From NCBI RefSeq assembly GCF_014650055.1, contig NZ_BMUF01000010.1:301754-365753 (forward strand): 64,000 bases of DNA, given 5' to 3'. The notes below the pieces were generated by a model. The model saw only the letters and a list, made by a program, of their open reading frames with translations. It was not told the DNA's origin and did no database searches. This DNA is from Streptomyces malachitofuscus. Lineage in GTDB: Bacteria > Actinomycetota > Actinomycetes > Streptomycetales > Streptomycetaceae. Positions 40,960 through 48,942 of this stretch are shown here, one piece after another; within the stretch, counting starts at the first letter, position 1, and the number at the start of each line of letters is the position of its first letter. The position numbers were made by a program, and so were the translations under genes.

Positions 40960-42078
40960 GTGGCCGAGATCCAGATTCCCGCTGACATCAAGCCCGCCGA
41001 CGGTCGTTTCGGCGCGGGTCCCTCCAAGGTGCGGACGGAGGCGCTGGACGCCCTGGCCGCGACCGGCACGTCCCTGCTCGGCACCTCCCACCGCCAGGCG
41101 CCCGTGAAGAACCTGGTCGGCAAGGTGCGCGAGGGCATCTCCGAGCTGTTCTCCCTCCCCGAGGGCTACGAGGTGGTCCTCGGCAACGGCGGCTCCACCG
41201 CGTTCTGGGACATCGCGACGCACGGTCTGATCGAGAACAAGTCGCAGCACCTCAGCTTCGGTGAGTTCAGCTCCAAGTTCGCCAAGGCGGCCAAGCTCGC
41301 CCCCTGGCTCGCCGAGCCCACCGTGATCTCCGCCGACCCGGGCACGCACCCGGAGGCGGCCGCCGAGGCGGGCGTGGACGTCTACGCCTTCACCCACAAC
41401 GAGACCTCCACCGGTGTCGCCATGCCGATCAAGCGGGTGGCCGGCGCCGACGAGGGCGCCCTGGTCCTGGTGGACGCCACCTCCGGCGCGGGCGGCCTCC
41501 CGGTCGACATCGCCGAGACGGACGTCTACTACTTCGCCCCGCAGAAGTCCTTCGCCTCCGACGGCGGCCTGTGGATCGGCGTCTTCTCCCCGGCCGCGAT
41601 CGAGCGCGCCGAGCGGATCCACGCCTCCGGCCGCCACGTCCCGGAGTTCTTCAGCCTGCCCACGGCGATCGACAACTCCCGCAAGAACCAGACGTACAAC
41701 ACCCCGGCGCTGGCCACCCTGTTCCTGCTGAACGAGCAGCTGGAGTGGCTCAACGGCCAGGGCGGCCTGGACTGGTCCACGGCCCGCACGAAGGACTCCT
41801 CGACCCGGCTGTACGCCTGGGCGGACGAGTCCAAGTACGCCACCCCGTTCGTCTCCGACCCGGCCAAGCGCTCGCAGGTCATCGGCACGATCGACTTCAC
41901 GGACGAGATCGACGCCGCCGCCGTCGCCAAGGTCCTGCGCGCCAACGGCGTCGTCGACACCGAGCCGTACCGCAAGCTGGGCCGCAACCAGCTCCGCGTC
42001 GCGATGTTCCCGGCGATCGACCCGGCGGACGTCGAGGCCCTGACGAAGTGCGTCGACTACGTGATCGAGCAGCTGTAG
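40960..42078 (+). CDS. serC: phosphoserine transaminase
   Basis: SerC converts 3-phosphohydroxypyruvate and glutamate into phosphoserine in serine biosynthesis. The product has 372 residues, the usual length of the mycobacterial/actinobacterial type. The PLP lysine is in YFAPQKSFASDGGL (Lys196). Also visible are GPSKVRTEALDALAATG, FGEFSSKFAKAAKLA and THNETSTGVAMPIKR. GTG 40960 is preceded by a weak site. It is a single-gene unit bounded by terminators at 40864-40902 and 42097-42133. Confidence 0.96.
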   Translation: MAEIQIPADIKPADGRFGAGPSKVRTEALDALAATGTSLLGTSHRQAPVKNLVGKVREGISELFSLPEGYEVVLGNGGSTAFWDIATHGLIENKSQHLSFGEFSSKFAKAAKLAPWLAEPTVISADPGTHPEAAAEAGVDVYAFTHNETSTGVAMPIKRVAGADEGALVLVDATSGAGGLPVDIAETDVYYFAPQKSFASDGGLWIGVFSPAAIERAERIHASGRHVPEFFSLPTAIDNSRKNQTYNTPALATLFLLNEQLEWLNGQGGLDWSTARTKDSSTRLYAWADESKYATPFVSDPAKRSQVIGTIDFTDEIDAAAVAKVLRANGVVDTEPYRKLGRNQLRVAMFPAIDPADVEALTKCVDYVIEQL

Positions 42079-42096
42079 TCGCTCCCGCACGACGAC

Positions 42097-42133
42097 GAAG
42101 GGCGCCCGGTGGACCATCCACCGGGCGCCCTTC
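42097..42133. terminator. 17-bp bidirectional terminator between serC and the MFS gene
   Basis: Bases 42097-42113 and 42117-42133 form a perfect 17-bp stem with the loop CCA. It lies between convergent serC (stop 42078) and the MFS gene (stop 42140) and should terminate both transcripts. Confidence 0.85.
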
Positions 42134-42139
42134 GCGCGC

Positions 42140-43600
42140 TCAGCCGATGTGGGCCGGAACCTCGGCGTGCTGTTCCGGGGCAGGCGCGGGGCGGGTGCCG
42201 CGCAGCATCGTGGCGGCGACGACCGCCGCGGCCACCAGGGTGACGGCGGTGGCGAGGAACACCGCGGAGTAGCCGTCGGTGAGGACGGCCGACCGGCCGG
42301 GGCCGGCCGCGGCGGATCCTTCGACGGCGCTGAGGTAGATCGTGGTGAACACCGACAGGCCCACGCATCCGCCGATCTGCATGGCGGAGTTGACCAGCGC
42401 CGACGCCGCTCCGGCGTCCTGGTGGCCGACGCCGGTGAGAGCGACGTTCTGCACGGGGACGATCACGAACGCGATGCCGATGCCCACGACCACCAGACCG
42501 CCGAAGACCTCGGTCCAGTAGCTGCCGCCGGGGGTGATGAAGGTCAGCCACAGCATTCCGGCCGCGGCGATCAGCGGCCCGCCGGTCATCAGCACGCGTG
42601 GCCCCCGGACGGGCAGCAGCCTCGCGGCCAGGGGTGCGGTGATCATCGTCGCGAAGGTCATCGCGAGGCTGGCGACCCCGGCCGGCAGGGGGGAGAGGCC
42701 GAGCACGATCTGCAGGTGGAACATCAGATACAGGGTCATCCCGATGTAGACGGCGCCGATGGCCGCCTGGATGAGGAACGCCCCGGCGCGGACGCGGTCG
42801 CGCACGATCCGCAGCGGCAGCAACGGCCGCGCGACGCGCGCCTCGATCGCCACGAACACCGCCAGCAGCACCAGTCCGGCGGCGAGGAAGCCGGCGGTGT
42901 CCGGCTCGGTCCACCCGGACTCGGCCAGGGTGAACCCGTAGACCAGGGCGGCCAGGCCGAGCGTGACGGCCAGGGTGCCCGGGATGTCGTACGCCTTGTC
43001 GCCGTCGACCCGGCTCTCGGAGACGAACAGCAGCGCGCCGACCAGGCCGAGGACGGCGAAGACGACGTTGACCAGCAGGCACCACCGCCAGTCGGCGAAC
43101 TCGGTGAGGACGCCGCCCAGCGCCAGGCCCACCGCGGCACCGGTGCCGGCGACGGTGCCGAAGACCGCGAAGGCCGTGCCGCGTTCGCGTCCGGCCGGGA
43201 ACGTGACCGTCAGCAGCGCGAGCGCCGCGGGTGCCAGCAGCGCGGCGAACACGCCCTGCAGGCCGCGCGCCGCGATCAGTTCGGGCCCGCTCCGGGCGAG
43301 ACCGCCCCACACGGAGGCGGCGCCGAACCCGAGCATTCCGACCATGTAGCTGCGCTTGCGGCCCCAGTAGTCGGCGACGCGTCCGCCGAGCAGCAGCAGC
43401 GCGCCGAACGCCAGGACGTACGCGGTGATCACCCACTGCCGCTCGGTGTCGCTCAGCTCCAGCTCGATCTGGGCCTGGGGCAGCGCCACGTTGACGATCG
43501 TCGCGTCGAGCACGACGACCAGCTGCGTGAGGGCGATCACCGACAGCGCCCACCAGCGGCGGGGATCGGGGGCTGCGGACGGCAACGGCGGGGAGGGCAT
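42140..43600 (-). CDS. MFS drug-efflux transporter (DHA2/EmrB-QacA type, ~14 helices)
   Basis: A 486-residue proton-coupled exporter. Its first helix carries the DHA2 hallmark LVVVLDATIVNVALPQAQ. Motif A is LGGRVADYWGRKRSYMVGML and motif C-like residues are in GTVAGTGAAVGLALGGVL. About fourteen membrane segments run to a short cytosolic end. The start is ATG 43600 with GGAGG seven bases upstream; that site sits in the 3' arm of a hairpin (43606-43640). Export of antibiotics or dyes is likely; the substrate is unknown. Confidence 0.93.
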   Translation of the reverse strand: MPSPPLPSAAPDPRRWWALSVIALTQLVVVLDATIVNVALPQAQIELELSDTERQWVITAYVLAFGALLLLGGRVADYWGRKRSYMVGMLGFGAASVWGGLARSGPELIAARGLQGVFAALLAPAALALLTVTFPAGRERGTAFAVFGTVAGTGAAVGLALGGVLTEFADWRWCLLVNVVFAVLGLVGALLFVSESRVDGDKAYDIPGTLAVTLGLAALVYGFTLAESGWTEPDTAGFLAAGLVLLAVFVAIEARVARPLLPLRIVRDRVRAGAFLIQAAIGAVYIGMTLYLMFHLQIVLGLSPLPAGVASLAMTFATMITAPLAARLLPVRGPRVLMTGGPLIAAAGMLWLTFITPGGSYWTEVFGGLVVVGIGIAFVIVPVQNVALTGVGHQDAGAASALVNSAMQIGGCVGLSVFTTIYLSAVEGSAAAGPGRSAVLTDGYSAVFLATAVTLVAAAVVAATMLRGTRPAPAPEQHAEVPAHIG

Positions 43601-43605
43601 GGAAA

Positions 43606-43640
43606 AACCTCCGGGGTTCTGTTCAGGAGCTCCGGAGGTT
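43606..43640 (-). promoter_or_regulatory. hairpin that sequesters the ribosome-binding site of the MFS gene
   Basis: On the minus-strand mRNA the nine bases at 43632-43640 (AACCTCCGG, read 5' to 3') pair perfectly with 43606-43614 (CCGGAGGTT), which includes the GGAGG five to ten bases before the ATG. The loop is 17 bases. This should hide the ribosome-binding site and may let drug-stalled ribosomes or an unknown factor open it. I see no leader peptide. Confidence 0.45.
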
Positions 43641-43770
43641 TCAAGCCTCGGACCGGACACCGGAAGACGGGATCCGACCACCTCGGCCGTGGGACCGAGC
43701 AGGGTTCCATCGTAACCACCCGGCTCCGCCCGGTCCCGGCCGCCGGCGGCCGTGATCCGCCTCACCCCGC

Positions 43771-44592
43771 CTATCGGCTGAGCCGCTGGAACCTCCGTAC
43801 CGCGACCGGCAGGAAGACCGCCGTCAGGACGACCGGCCACACGCCCGCCATCAGCAGGGCGTGCTGTTCGACCCAGGAGTCGCCGCCGCCGACCGGGGTG
43901 CCGAACAGTTCACGAGTCGCGGCGGCCGTCGAGGAGATCGGGTTCCAGGCGGCCACCCAGCCCAGCCAGTCCGGCATGAGCTGCGGGGCGACGAAGATGC
44001 TGGAGATCATCGTCAGCGGGAACGCGACCGCGAACAGGCCGCCGGCGGCCTCCGGGTTGGGCACCAGCAGGCCCAGCCAGACGCCGAGCCAGATCAGCGC
44101 GAACCTCAGCCACAGCAGCAGCCCGAACGCGGCGAGGAAGCCCCAGCCGCCGTCCGGACGCCAGCCCATGGCGAGCGCCGTCAGCACCAGGATGGCCAAC
44201 TCGGCGCAGGCGACGATCAGATCGGTGACCCCGCGGCCTGCCACCACCGACGAGGAGGCCATCGGCATGGAGCGGAAGCGGTCGATGACCCCCTTGGTGG
44301 AGTCGTACACCACGACGGTCGCGGTGTTGATGAATCCGAAGGCCATGGTCATCACGAACATGCCCGGCATCAGGAAGTCCCGGTAGTCGCCACCACCGGG
44401 CACCTGCATCGCGCTGCCGAAGACATAGCCGTACAGCAGGACCGACAGGATCGGGAAGCCCAGCTGCCAGGCGATGTTGACGGGCTGGCGCTGGTAGTGG
44501 GTCAGGCCCCGGCGGACGATGTTCCAGCAGTCCGCGAGCGCCCAGTACGCGCGGCCGTGGGTGGCCGGGACGGCCGGGTCGAGCGCGCTCAT
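43771..44592 (-). CDS. ABC-2 transporter permease, DrrB-like
   Basis: A 273-residue permease with about six membrane helices and the ABC-2 motif YDSTKGVIDRFRSMPMASSS just before a helix. The segment FVAPQLMPDWLGWVAAWNPI lies near the C-terminus. It is the partner of the ATPase upstream, and its ATG at 44592 overlaps that gene's stop by four bases. Daunorubicin-type DrrAB exporters remove antibiotics; this pair sits beside a TetR gene, which suggests inducible efflux. Confidence 0.93.
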   Translation of the reverse strand: MSALDPAVPATHGRAYWALADCWNIVRRGLTHYQRQPVNIAWQLGFPILSVLLYGYVFGSAMQVPGGGDYRDFLMPGMFVMTMAFGFINTATVVVYDSTKGVIDRFRSMPMASSSVVAGRGVTDLIVACAELAILVLTALAMGWRPDGGWGFLAAFGLLLWLRFALIWLGVWLGLLVPNPEAAGGLFAVAFPLTMISSIFVAPQLMPDWLGWVAAWNPISSTAAATRELFGTPVGGGDSWVEQHALLMAGVWPVVLTAVFLPVAVRRFQRLSR

Positions 44593-45560
44593 GCCGCCGC
44601 CTCCTTCTTCTCCGTGCGGTGTCCGGTCAGGCGCAGGAACACGTCGTCGAGGCTGGGCCTGCGCAGCCCGATGTCCTCGACCCGTACGCCCTCGTCCTGG
44701 AGGGTGCGCGCCACGTCCGTCAGCGCGGCCACCCGGTCGGTCACGGGTGCGTGCACCCGCAACTCGGTGTCGTCCGACTCGGGTTCGCCGTCGGCGACCC
44801 GGGCGACGACCTTCGCCACGCGCGGGATCTCGGAGCGTTCGGCGACCACCACCTCGATGCGGTCGCCGCCGACCAGGTTCTTCAGCCCGTCCGGGGTGTC
44901 GTCGGCGATGGCCCGGCCCTGGTCGATGACGGTGATCCGGGAGGCGAGCCGGTCGGCCTCCTCCAGATACTGCGTGGTCAGCAGCACGGTCGTGCCGTCG
45001 GCCACCAACGCCCGTACGGCCTCCCAGACTTCGCCGCGGCTGCGGGGGTCGAGCCCCGTCGTCGGTTCGTCGAGGAACAGCACGGCCGGTGCGAGGATCA
45101 TCGAGGCGGCGAGGTCGAGGCGGCGCCGCATGCCGCCGCTGTAGTCGCCGACGCCCTTGTCGGCGGCGTCGGTCAGGCCGAACCGCTCCAGCAGCTCGGC
45201 GGCCCGTGCCCTGGCGCGGCGGGCGCCCAGGTGGAACAGCCTGCCGAACATCTCCAGGTTCTGCCGTCCGGTGAGCACCTCGTCCACGGCCGCGTACTGG
45301 CCGGTGAGGCCGATCCGCGCCCGCACCTCGCGCGGCCGGCGGGCGACGTCGATGCCGGCCACGGCGGCACGCCCGCCGTCGAGCCGGATCAGTGTCGACA
45401 GGATGCGCACGGCGGTGGTCTTGCCGGCGCCGTTCGGTCCGAGCAGTCCGTGCACGGTGCCCTCGCGGACGGTGAGGTCGAAGCCGTCGAGGGCGCGCTT
45501 GTCGCCGTAGCGCTTCTCCAGTCCCTCGGCCCGGACGGCGCAGCCGTCGTCGTTGTCCAT
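44589..45560 (-). CDS. ABC transporter ATP-binding protein, DrrA-like
   Basis: A 323-residue ATPase of the daunorubicin-resistance type. Walker A GPNGAGKTTAVRIL (about residue 40), signature YSGGMRRRLDLAASM, Walker B LFLDEPTTGLDPRSR, H-loop TTQYLEEADRLASR, then the DrrA-type C-terminal extension (VRVEDIGLRRPSLDDVFLRL) that holds the permease. ATG 45560 follows GGAAGGGGGA. It is the first gene of the operon and diverges from the TetR gene across 86 bases containing a double operator. Confidence 0.95.
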   Translation of the reverse strand: MDNDDGCAVRAEGLEKRYGDKRALDGFDLTVREGTVHGLLGPNGAGKTTAVRILSTLIRLDGGRAAVAGIDVARRPREVRARIGLTGQYAAVDEVLTGRQNLEMFGRLFHLGARRARARAAELLERFGLTDAADKGVGDYSGGMRRRLDLAASMILAPAVLFLDEPTTGLDPRSRGEVWEAVRALVADGTTVLLTTQYLEEADRLASRITVIDQGRAIADDTPDGLKNLVGGDRIEVVVAERSEIPRVAKVVARVADGEPESDDTELRVHAPVTDRVAALTDVARTLQDEGVRVEDIGLRRPSLDDVFLRLTGHRTEKKEAAA

Positions 45561-45582
45561 GGGTCCCCCTTCCAATAACTGA

Positions 45583-45616
45583 GTACACCGTACCCGATTG
45601 CGCGTACAACGTACCC
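45583..45616. promoter_or_regulatory. tandem operator between DrrAB and TetR genes
   Basis: Two near-identical 13-mers, GTACACCGTACCC (45583-45595) and GTACAACGTACCC (45604-45616), each contain the quasi-palindrome GTAC-N3-GTAC. They are 21 bases apart start to start, two helical turns, so two TetR dimers could bind the same face. They sit over both divergent promoters. Confidence 0.6.
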
Positions 45617-45646
45617 AGTTTTTCGGCGCGGATCTAAACTGCCCCC

Positions 45647-46423
45647 ATGAGCAGCGGCACGGGCGGTACGGAGACCAGCGGCAGCGGCGACATCGCCCGC
45701 ACCCTCGACCTGCTGTGGGACACGGGCCCACGGCCCAGCAGGGGGCCGAAACCGGGGCTCACGCTGGAGCGCATCGTGGAGGCCGCCGTCGAGGTCGCCG
45801 ACCGTGACGGGATCGGCGCGCTGTCGATGCGCCGGATCGCCACGGAACTGGGCACCGGCACGATGTCCCTGTACCGCTACGTCCCCGGCAAGGCGGAGCT
45901 GCTCGACCTGATGCTGGACCGGGTGCAGCGCACCTCGGACAACCCCGCGGACCTCGGCGACGGCGGCTGGCGGCCGGCCCTGGAGGCCCTGGGCCGGGCC
46001 ACCCTCGCCCTGTACCGGCGCCACCCCTGGCTGCTGGAGGTCAACCAGTCCCGCCCGATCCTCGGCCCGAGCGCCCTGGACGGCATGGAGAAGGTGCTCT
46101 CCCGGATCAAGCCGATGGGCCTGTCCGACCCCGAACTGCTGTCGGCGATCATCATGATCGACGGTTATGTGGTCGGGGCCGCCCGTACCCAGCTGTACCA
46201 GGAGGAGGCCGAGCGCAGCTCGGGGCTGACGGACGCGCAGTTCTGGGAGGCCCAGCGGCCGGCCCTGGAGAAGGCCATGCTCAGCGGGCGCTACCCCGTC
46301 CTGGCCGGGCTCTCCGAGGAAACCTTCGGCCCCGACTTCGACCACTTCGAGTTCGGGCTGCAGCGCATCCTGGACGGCCTGGAGGTGTTCGTCGCCCGGC
46401 GGACGGCGGGTGAGGGCGCCTGA
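45647..46423 (+). CDS. TetR-family regulator of the DrrAB-like exporter
   Basis: A 258-residue TetR protein with a C-terminal TetR_C-like domain. The DNA-binding part reads LTLERIVEAAVEVADRDGIG, then MRRIATELGTGTMSLYRYVP. The ligand domain (RHPWLLEVNQSRPILGP) belongs to the class that controls multidrug exporters. It is divergent from drrAB-like genes and the intervening tandem operator is its likely site. ATG 45647. The N-terminal 30 residues (MSSGTGGTETSGSGDIARTL) are a flexible tail. Confidence 0.93.
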   Translation: MSSGTGGTETSGSGDIARTLDLLWDTGPRPSRGPKPGLTLERIVEAAVEVADRDGIGALSMRRIATELGTGTMSLYRYVPGKAELLDLMLDRVQRTSDNPADLGDGGWRPALEALGRATLALYRRHPWLLEVNQSRPILGPSALDGMEKVLSRIKPMGLSDPELLSAIIMIDGYVVGAARTQLYQEEAERSSGLTDAQFWEAQRPALEKAMLSGRYPVLAGLSEETFGPDFDHFEFGLQRILDGLEVFVARRTAGEGA

Positions 46424-46435
46424 ACGGCGTCGGGC

Positions 46436-47419
46436 TCAGTCCCGGCGACGCCGCCGGGTCAGCCCGAACAGGATCGCGACGACGACGGCCACCGCGACGG
46501 CGCCTCCGACCTTGACGGTGTCCCCGCCTTCCTCACCGGCGGTGTTCTTCCCGTCCTCCGCCCTTGCGCCGCGCCCGCCACCACCCCCGTCCCCGCCGCC
46601 GGGCGCCTCCCGGGACTCGACCGGGCTCTCCGTGCCCTCGCTGCCGAACAGCAGCCGGGACCCGTCGGCGGAGTAGGTGACGGACTCGCCCTGCCCCTGG
46701 AGCGGCACGCTCAGCCGTCCCTTGCGCTGGAGCTTCCCGCCGTTCCAGGCGTAGTGGATGCCCCCGAAGTATCCGCGCACGGCGAGGTCCTGGCCGTCCG
46801 GGGAGAGCGCGGCGTCGGTGGCCCACAGCTCGACGGGGGCGACCGGGCGGAACACGTTGTCGCCTTCCGCCGAGAGCTTCGCGGGCCCCTCGTACAGGTG
46901 CCCGCCCTCCTCCTTCTTGTCGATGATGTACACACGTCCCGTCTTCGGGTGCACGACCATCGACTCGGCGTCCCGGGCCCCGTCGGAGTACTTCACGACG
47001 TACTGCGTGGCCCGCACGGTCGCGTCCTCGAGCCGTTCGGGCTCGGGGAGTTCGTAGATCCAGACGTACGGCCACGAGCCACCGAGGTTGTCCCCGATGT
47101 CCCCGACGAAGATCTTGTTGCCGGGCCCGATCGAGATGGCCTCGACGTCCCTGGGCGTGCCCACACCGGTGAGGGTGAGCCGGGCGACGGTCTCGCCGGT
47201 CGCGCCGTCGACTGCGTAGAGGTAGGGGCCGTCGTCGCTGTCGTTGTGCGTCCAGTAGACGCCGGGGTGGAGACGGGAGGCGGCGAGCCCGCTGGACTCG
47301 GTGATGCGCGGGTCCTTGATCGCGAAACCGTCGTCGCCGTCGGCGGCGGAGGCGGGCACGGCGAGCGCACCTGTGAGCGTGAGAAGGGCGGCGGCGAGCA
47401 GGGCGAGAGGTCGGCGCAT
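46436..47419 (-). CDS. secreted/membrane-anchored beta-propeller-like protein
   Basis: A 327-residue exported protein. The signal peptide is MRRPLALLAAALLTLTGALA then VPASAAD. The mature part repeats blade-like segments with D and G turns: GVYWTHNDSDDGPYLYAVDG, DVEAISIGPGNKIFVGDIGD, ESMVVHPKTGRVYIIDKKE. It ends with a Gly-rich linker (GGGDGGGGGRGARAEDG), a membrane helix (VGGAVAVAVVVAILFGL) and an RRRRRD tail, so it is anchored with the propeller outside. It has no catalytic motif. It converges on the TetR gene. Confidence 0.8.
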   Translation of the reverse strand: MRRPLALLAAALLTLTGALAVPASAADGDDGFAIKDPRITESSGLAASRLHPGVYWTHNDSDDGPYLYAVDGATGETVARLTLTGVGTPRDVEAISIGPGNKIFVGDIGDNLGGSWPYVWIYELPEPERLEDATVRATQYVVKYSDGARDAESMVVHPKTGRVYIIDKKEEGGHLYEGPAKLSAEGDNVFRPVAPVELWATDAALSPDGQDLAVRGYFGGIHYAWNGGKLQRKGRLSVPLQGQGESVTYSADGSRLLFGSEGTESPVESREAPGGGDGGGGGRGARAEDGKNTAGEEGGDTVKVGGAVAVAVVVAILFGLTRRRRRD

Positions 47420-47507
47420 GACCCAAGACTGCCACTGTCCGGCGCACTTCACGGCGGGTGTCCGGGCTCACATCGCGGTGTCCGTGCCGATCATCCATGA
47501 TGATCGT

Positions 47508-48206
47508 GTGCTCAGGTTCATGCCCGTAGGTGACTCGATGACGATCGGGAGCGCGGGTGAACACACCTGGCGCTACCGGCTGTGGCAGCACCTGTGCACG
47601 GCGTACGACCGCCCCTTCACGCTGGTGGGCCCGCGCGAGACGCTCCACGACCCGTCGACGGACGCGCCCACGTCGTACGCGTACGCCGACCCGGACTTCC
47701 CCCGCGGCCATCTGGCCGGCTGGGGCGAGGGCTGGCACCACATGGCCCCGCTGATCGGCGAGCACGTGCGCTCCTGCCGGGCGGATGTGCTGCTGGTGTC
47801 GCTGGGCCTGATCGACCTGGGCTTCTACACCAACGCCGAGCAGACGGCGGACAACGTCCGCGCGTTCGTCGCCGGGGCGCGGGCCGCCAACCCGCGCGTC
47901 CGCGTGGCCGTCATGCCGGTGATCCGCAACATCCGGGGGGAGGCCGACGCGCCCTTCGCCGAACAGGTCGACCGGTTCAACGAACTCCTGGCGAAGACCG
48001 TCGCCGACCTGGACGAGCCGGACTCCCCGCTCCTGCTGGTCCCGCCACCGGCGTCGTACGACTTCCACACGGACACCTACGACGGCACCCACCCCAACGA
48101 AACCGGCGAACACAAGCTCGCGGCGGCGTTCGCGGAGGCGATGTGGCACGGGTGGGGGCTGGGCGGGCCGTACGGGGCACAGCCCTCGGACAGCGCCGGT
48201 ACTTGA
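47508..48206 (+). CDS. SGNH/GDSL-type hydrolase
   Basis: A 232-residue esterase-like protein. Block I is MPVGDSMTIGSAG with the nucleophile Ser; block V is DGTHPNETGEHKLA with the Asp-x-x-His pair. Block III, normally GxND, reads LVSLGLIDLGFY, so the usual Asn is not obvious. No signal peptide is present. It would hydrolyse acyl or acetyl esters. GTG 47508 is the best start although its ribosome-binding site is weak. Its stop lies inside the palindrome in front of vapB. Confidence 0.87.
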   Translation: MLRFMPVGDSMTIGSAGEHTWRYRLWQHLCTAYDRPFTLVGPRETLHDPSTDAPTSYAYADPDFPRGHLAGWGEGWHHMAPLIGEHVRSCRADVLLVSLGLIDLGFYTNAEQTADNVRAFVAGARAANPRVRVAVMPVIRNIRGEADAPFAEQVDRFNELLAKTVADLDEPDSPLLLVPPPASYDFHTDTYDGTHPNETGEHKLAAAFAEAMWHGWGLGGPYGAQPSDSAGT

Positions 48207-48214
48207 TATCAAGT
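48201..48214. promoter_or_regulatory. palindromic operator upstream of vapBC
   Basis: ACTTGATATCAAGT is a perfect 14-bp palindrome, 55 bases before the vapB start. Its first half contains the stop codon (TGA 48204-48206) of the upstream hydrolase gene. VapB proteins autorepress by binding such repeats, so it is the probable vapBC operator. Confidence 0.55.
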
Positions 48215-48269
48215 GCCGGGAATTTTGATAGCCTTTTGTGGCTGCACCCTGCCGGCACAGGAGGTCCGC

Positions 48270-48485
48270 ATGGCACGAACGGTCATCGACATCGACGACG
48301 ACAAACTGGCCGAAGCCGCCGAGATCTTCGGGACCACCACCAAGGTGGCAACGGTGAACGCCGCTCTCGAGGACGCCATCAAGCGCCGGAAGCGGGAGTC
48401 GTTCCTGAACTGGCTGGCCGAGGGAGGACTGCCCGACCTCACGGGCCCTGTGGAGGAAACGACCTCTTCGCGAGGAGCCGCGTGA
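48270..48485 (+). CDS. vapB: VapB-type antitoxin
   Basis: A 71-residue antitoxin. The N-terminal ribbon-helix-helix-like part (MARTVIDIDDDKLAEAAEIF, then KVATVNAALEDAI) matches the VapB family of actinobacteria (DUF2191-like). The C-terminal tail WLAEGGLPDLTGPVEETT is the part that wraps the toxin. The ATG has an excellent site (AGGAGG, seven bases). The stop overlaps vapC (GTGA). Confidence 0.93.
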   Translation: MARTVIDIDDDKLAEAAEIFGTTTKVATVNAALEDAIKRRKRESFLNWLAEGGLPDLTGPVEETTSSRGAA

Positions 48486-48898
48486 CCCAGCGGTATCTGA
48501 TCGACAAGTCGGCGCTGGCTCGCTATCCGAAGCCGGCGGTCCGCAGCGTCGTCGATCCCTTGCACAACGCCGGAATGCTCGCGGTATGCGGCGCGGTGGA
48601 GCTCGAAGTTCTGCACAGCGCCCGGTCCAAGGCGGACGCCGAGCGAATTCGCGATGAAATGCGCGGTTTCGACTGGCTTCCCACACCCGACGAAGCCTGG
48701 GATCGAGCGCTCGAGGTACAAACGCTCCTCATCCAGGCGGGGAACTGGAAGGCGTTGTCCGTTTCCGACCTGATCATCGCGGCTACGGCGGAGCGCCACG
48801 GCGCCGTCGTCCTTCACTACGACGGCGACTTCGACATGATCGCCTCGGTCACCGCACAGCCGACCGCCTGGGTGGCCCCCGCCGGCACAGCCGACTGA
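48482..48898 (+). CDS. vapC: VapC-type PIN-domain ribonuclease toxin
   Basis: A 138-residue PIN nuclease. The metal-binding acids are visible: Asp in YLIDKSALARY (family consensus DTSAL or DKSAL), Glu in AVELEVLHSARSKADAERI, and Asp residues in LSVSDLIIAATAERHG and HYDGDFDMIA. It would cleave RNA unless bound by VapB, whose gene overlaps its start by four bases. Confidence 0.94.
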   Translation: MTQRYLIDKSALARYPKPAVRSVVDPLHNAGMLAVCGAVELEVLHSARSKADAERIRDEMRGFDWLPTPDEAWDRALEVQTLLIQAGNWKALSVSDLIIAATAERHGAVVLHYDGDFDMIASVTAQPTAWVAPAGTAD

Positions 48899-48942
48899 GT
48901 CCTCTTGCATAGAGCGCGCTCCAAGCCGTTGGCTGGACGACC

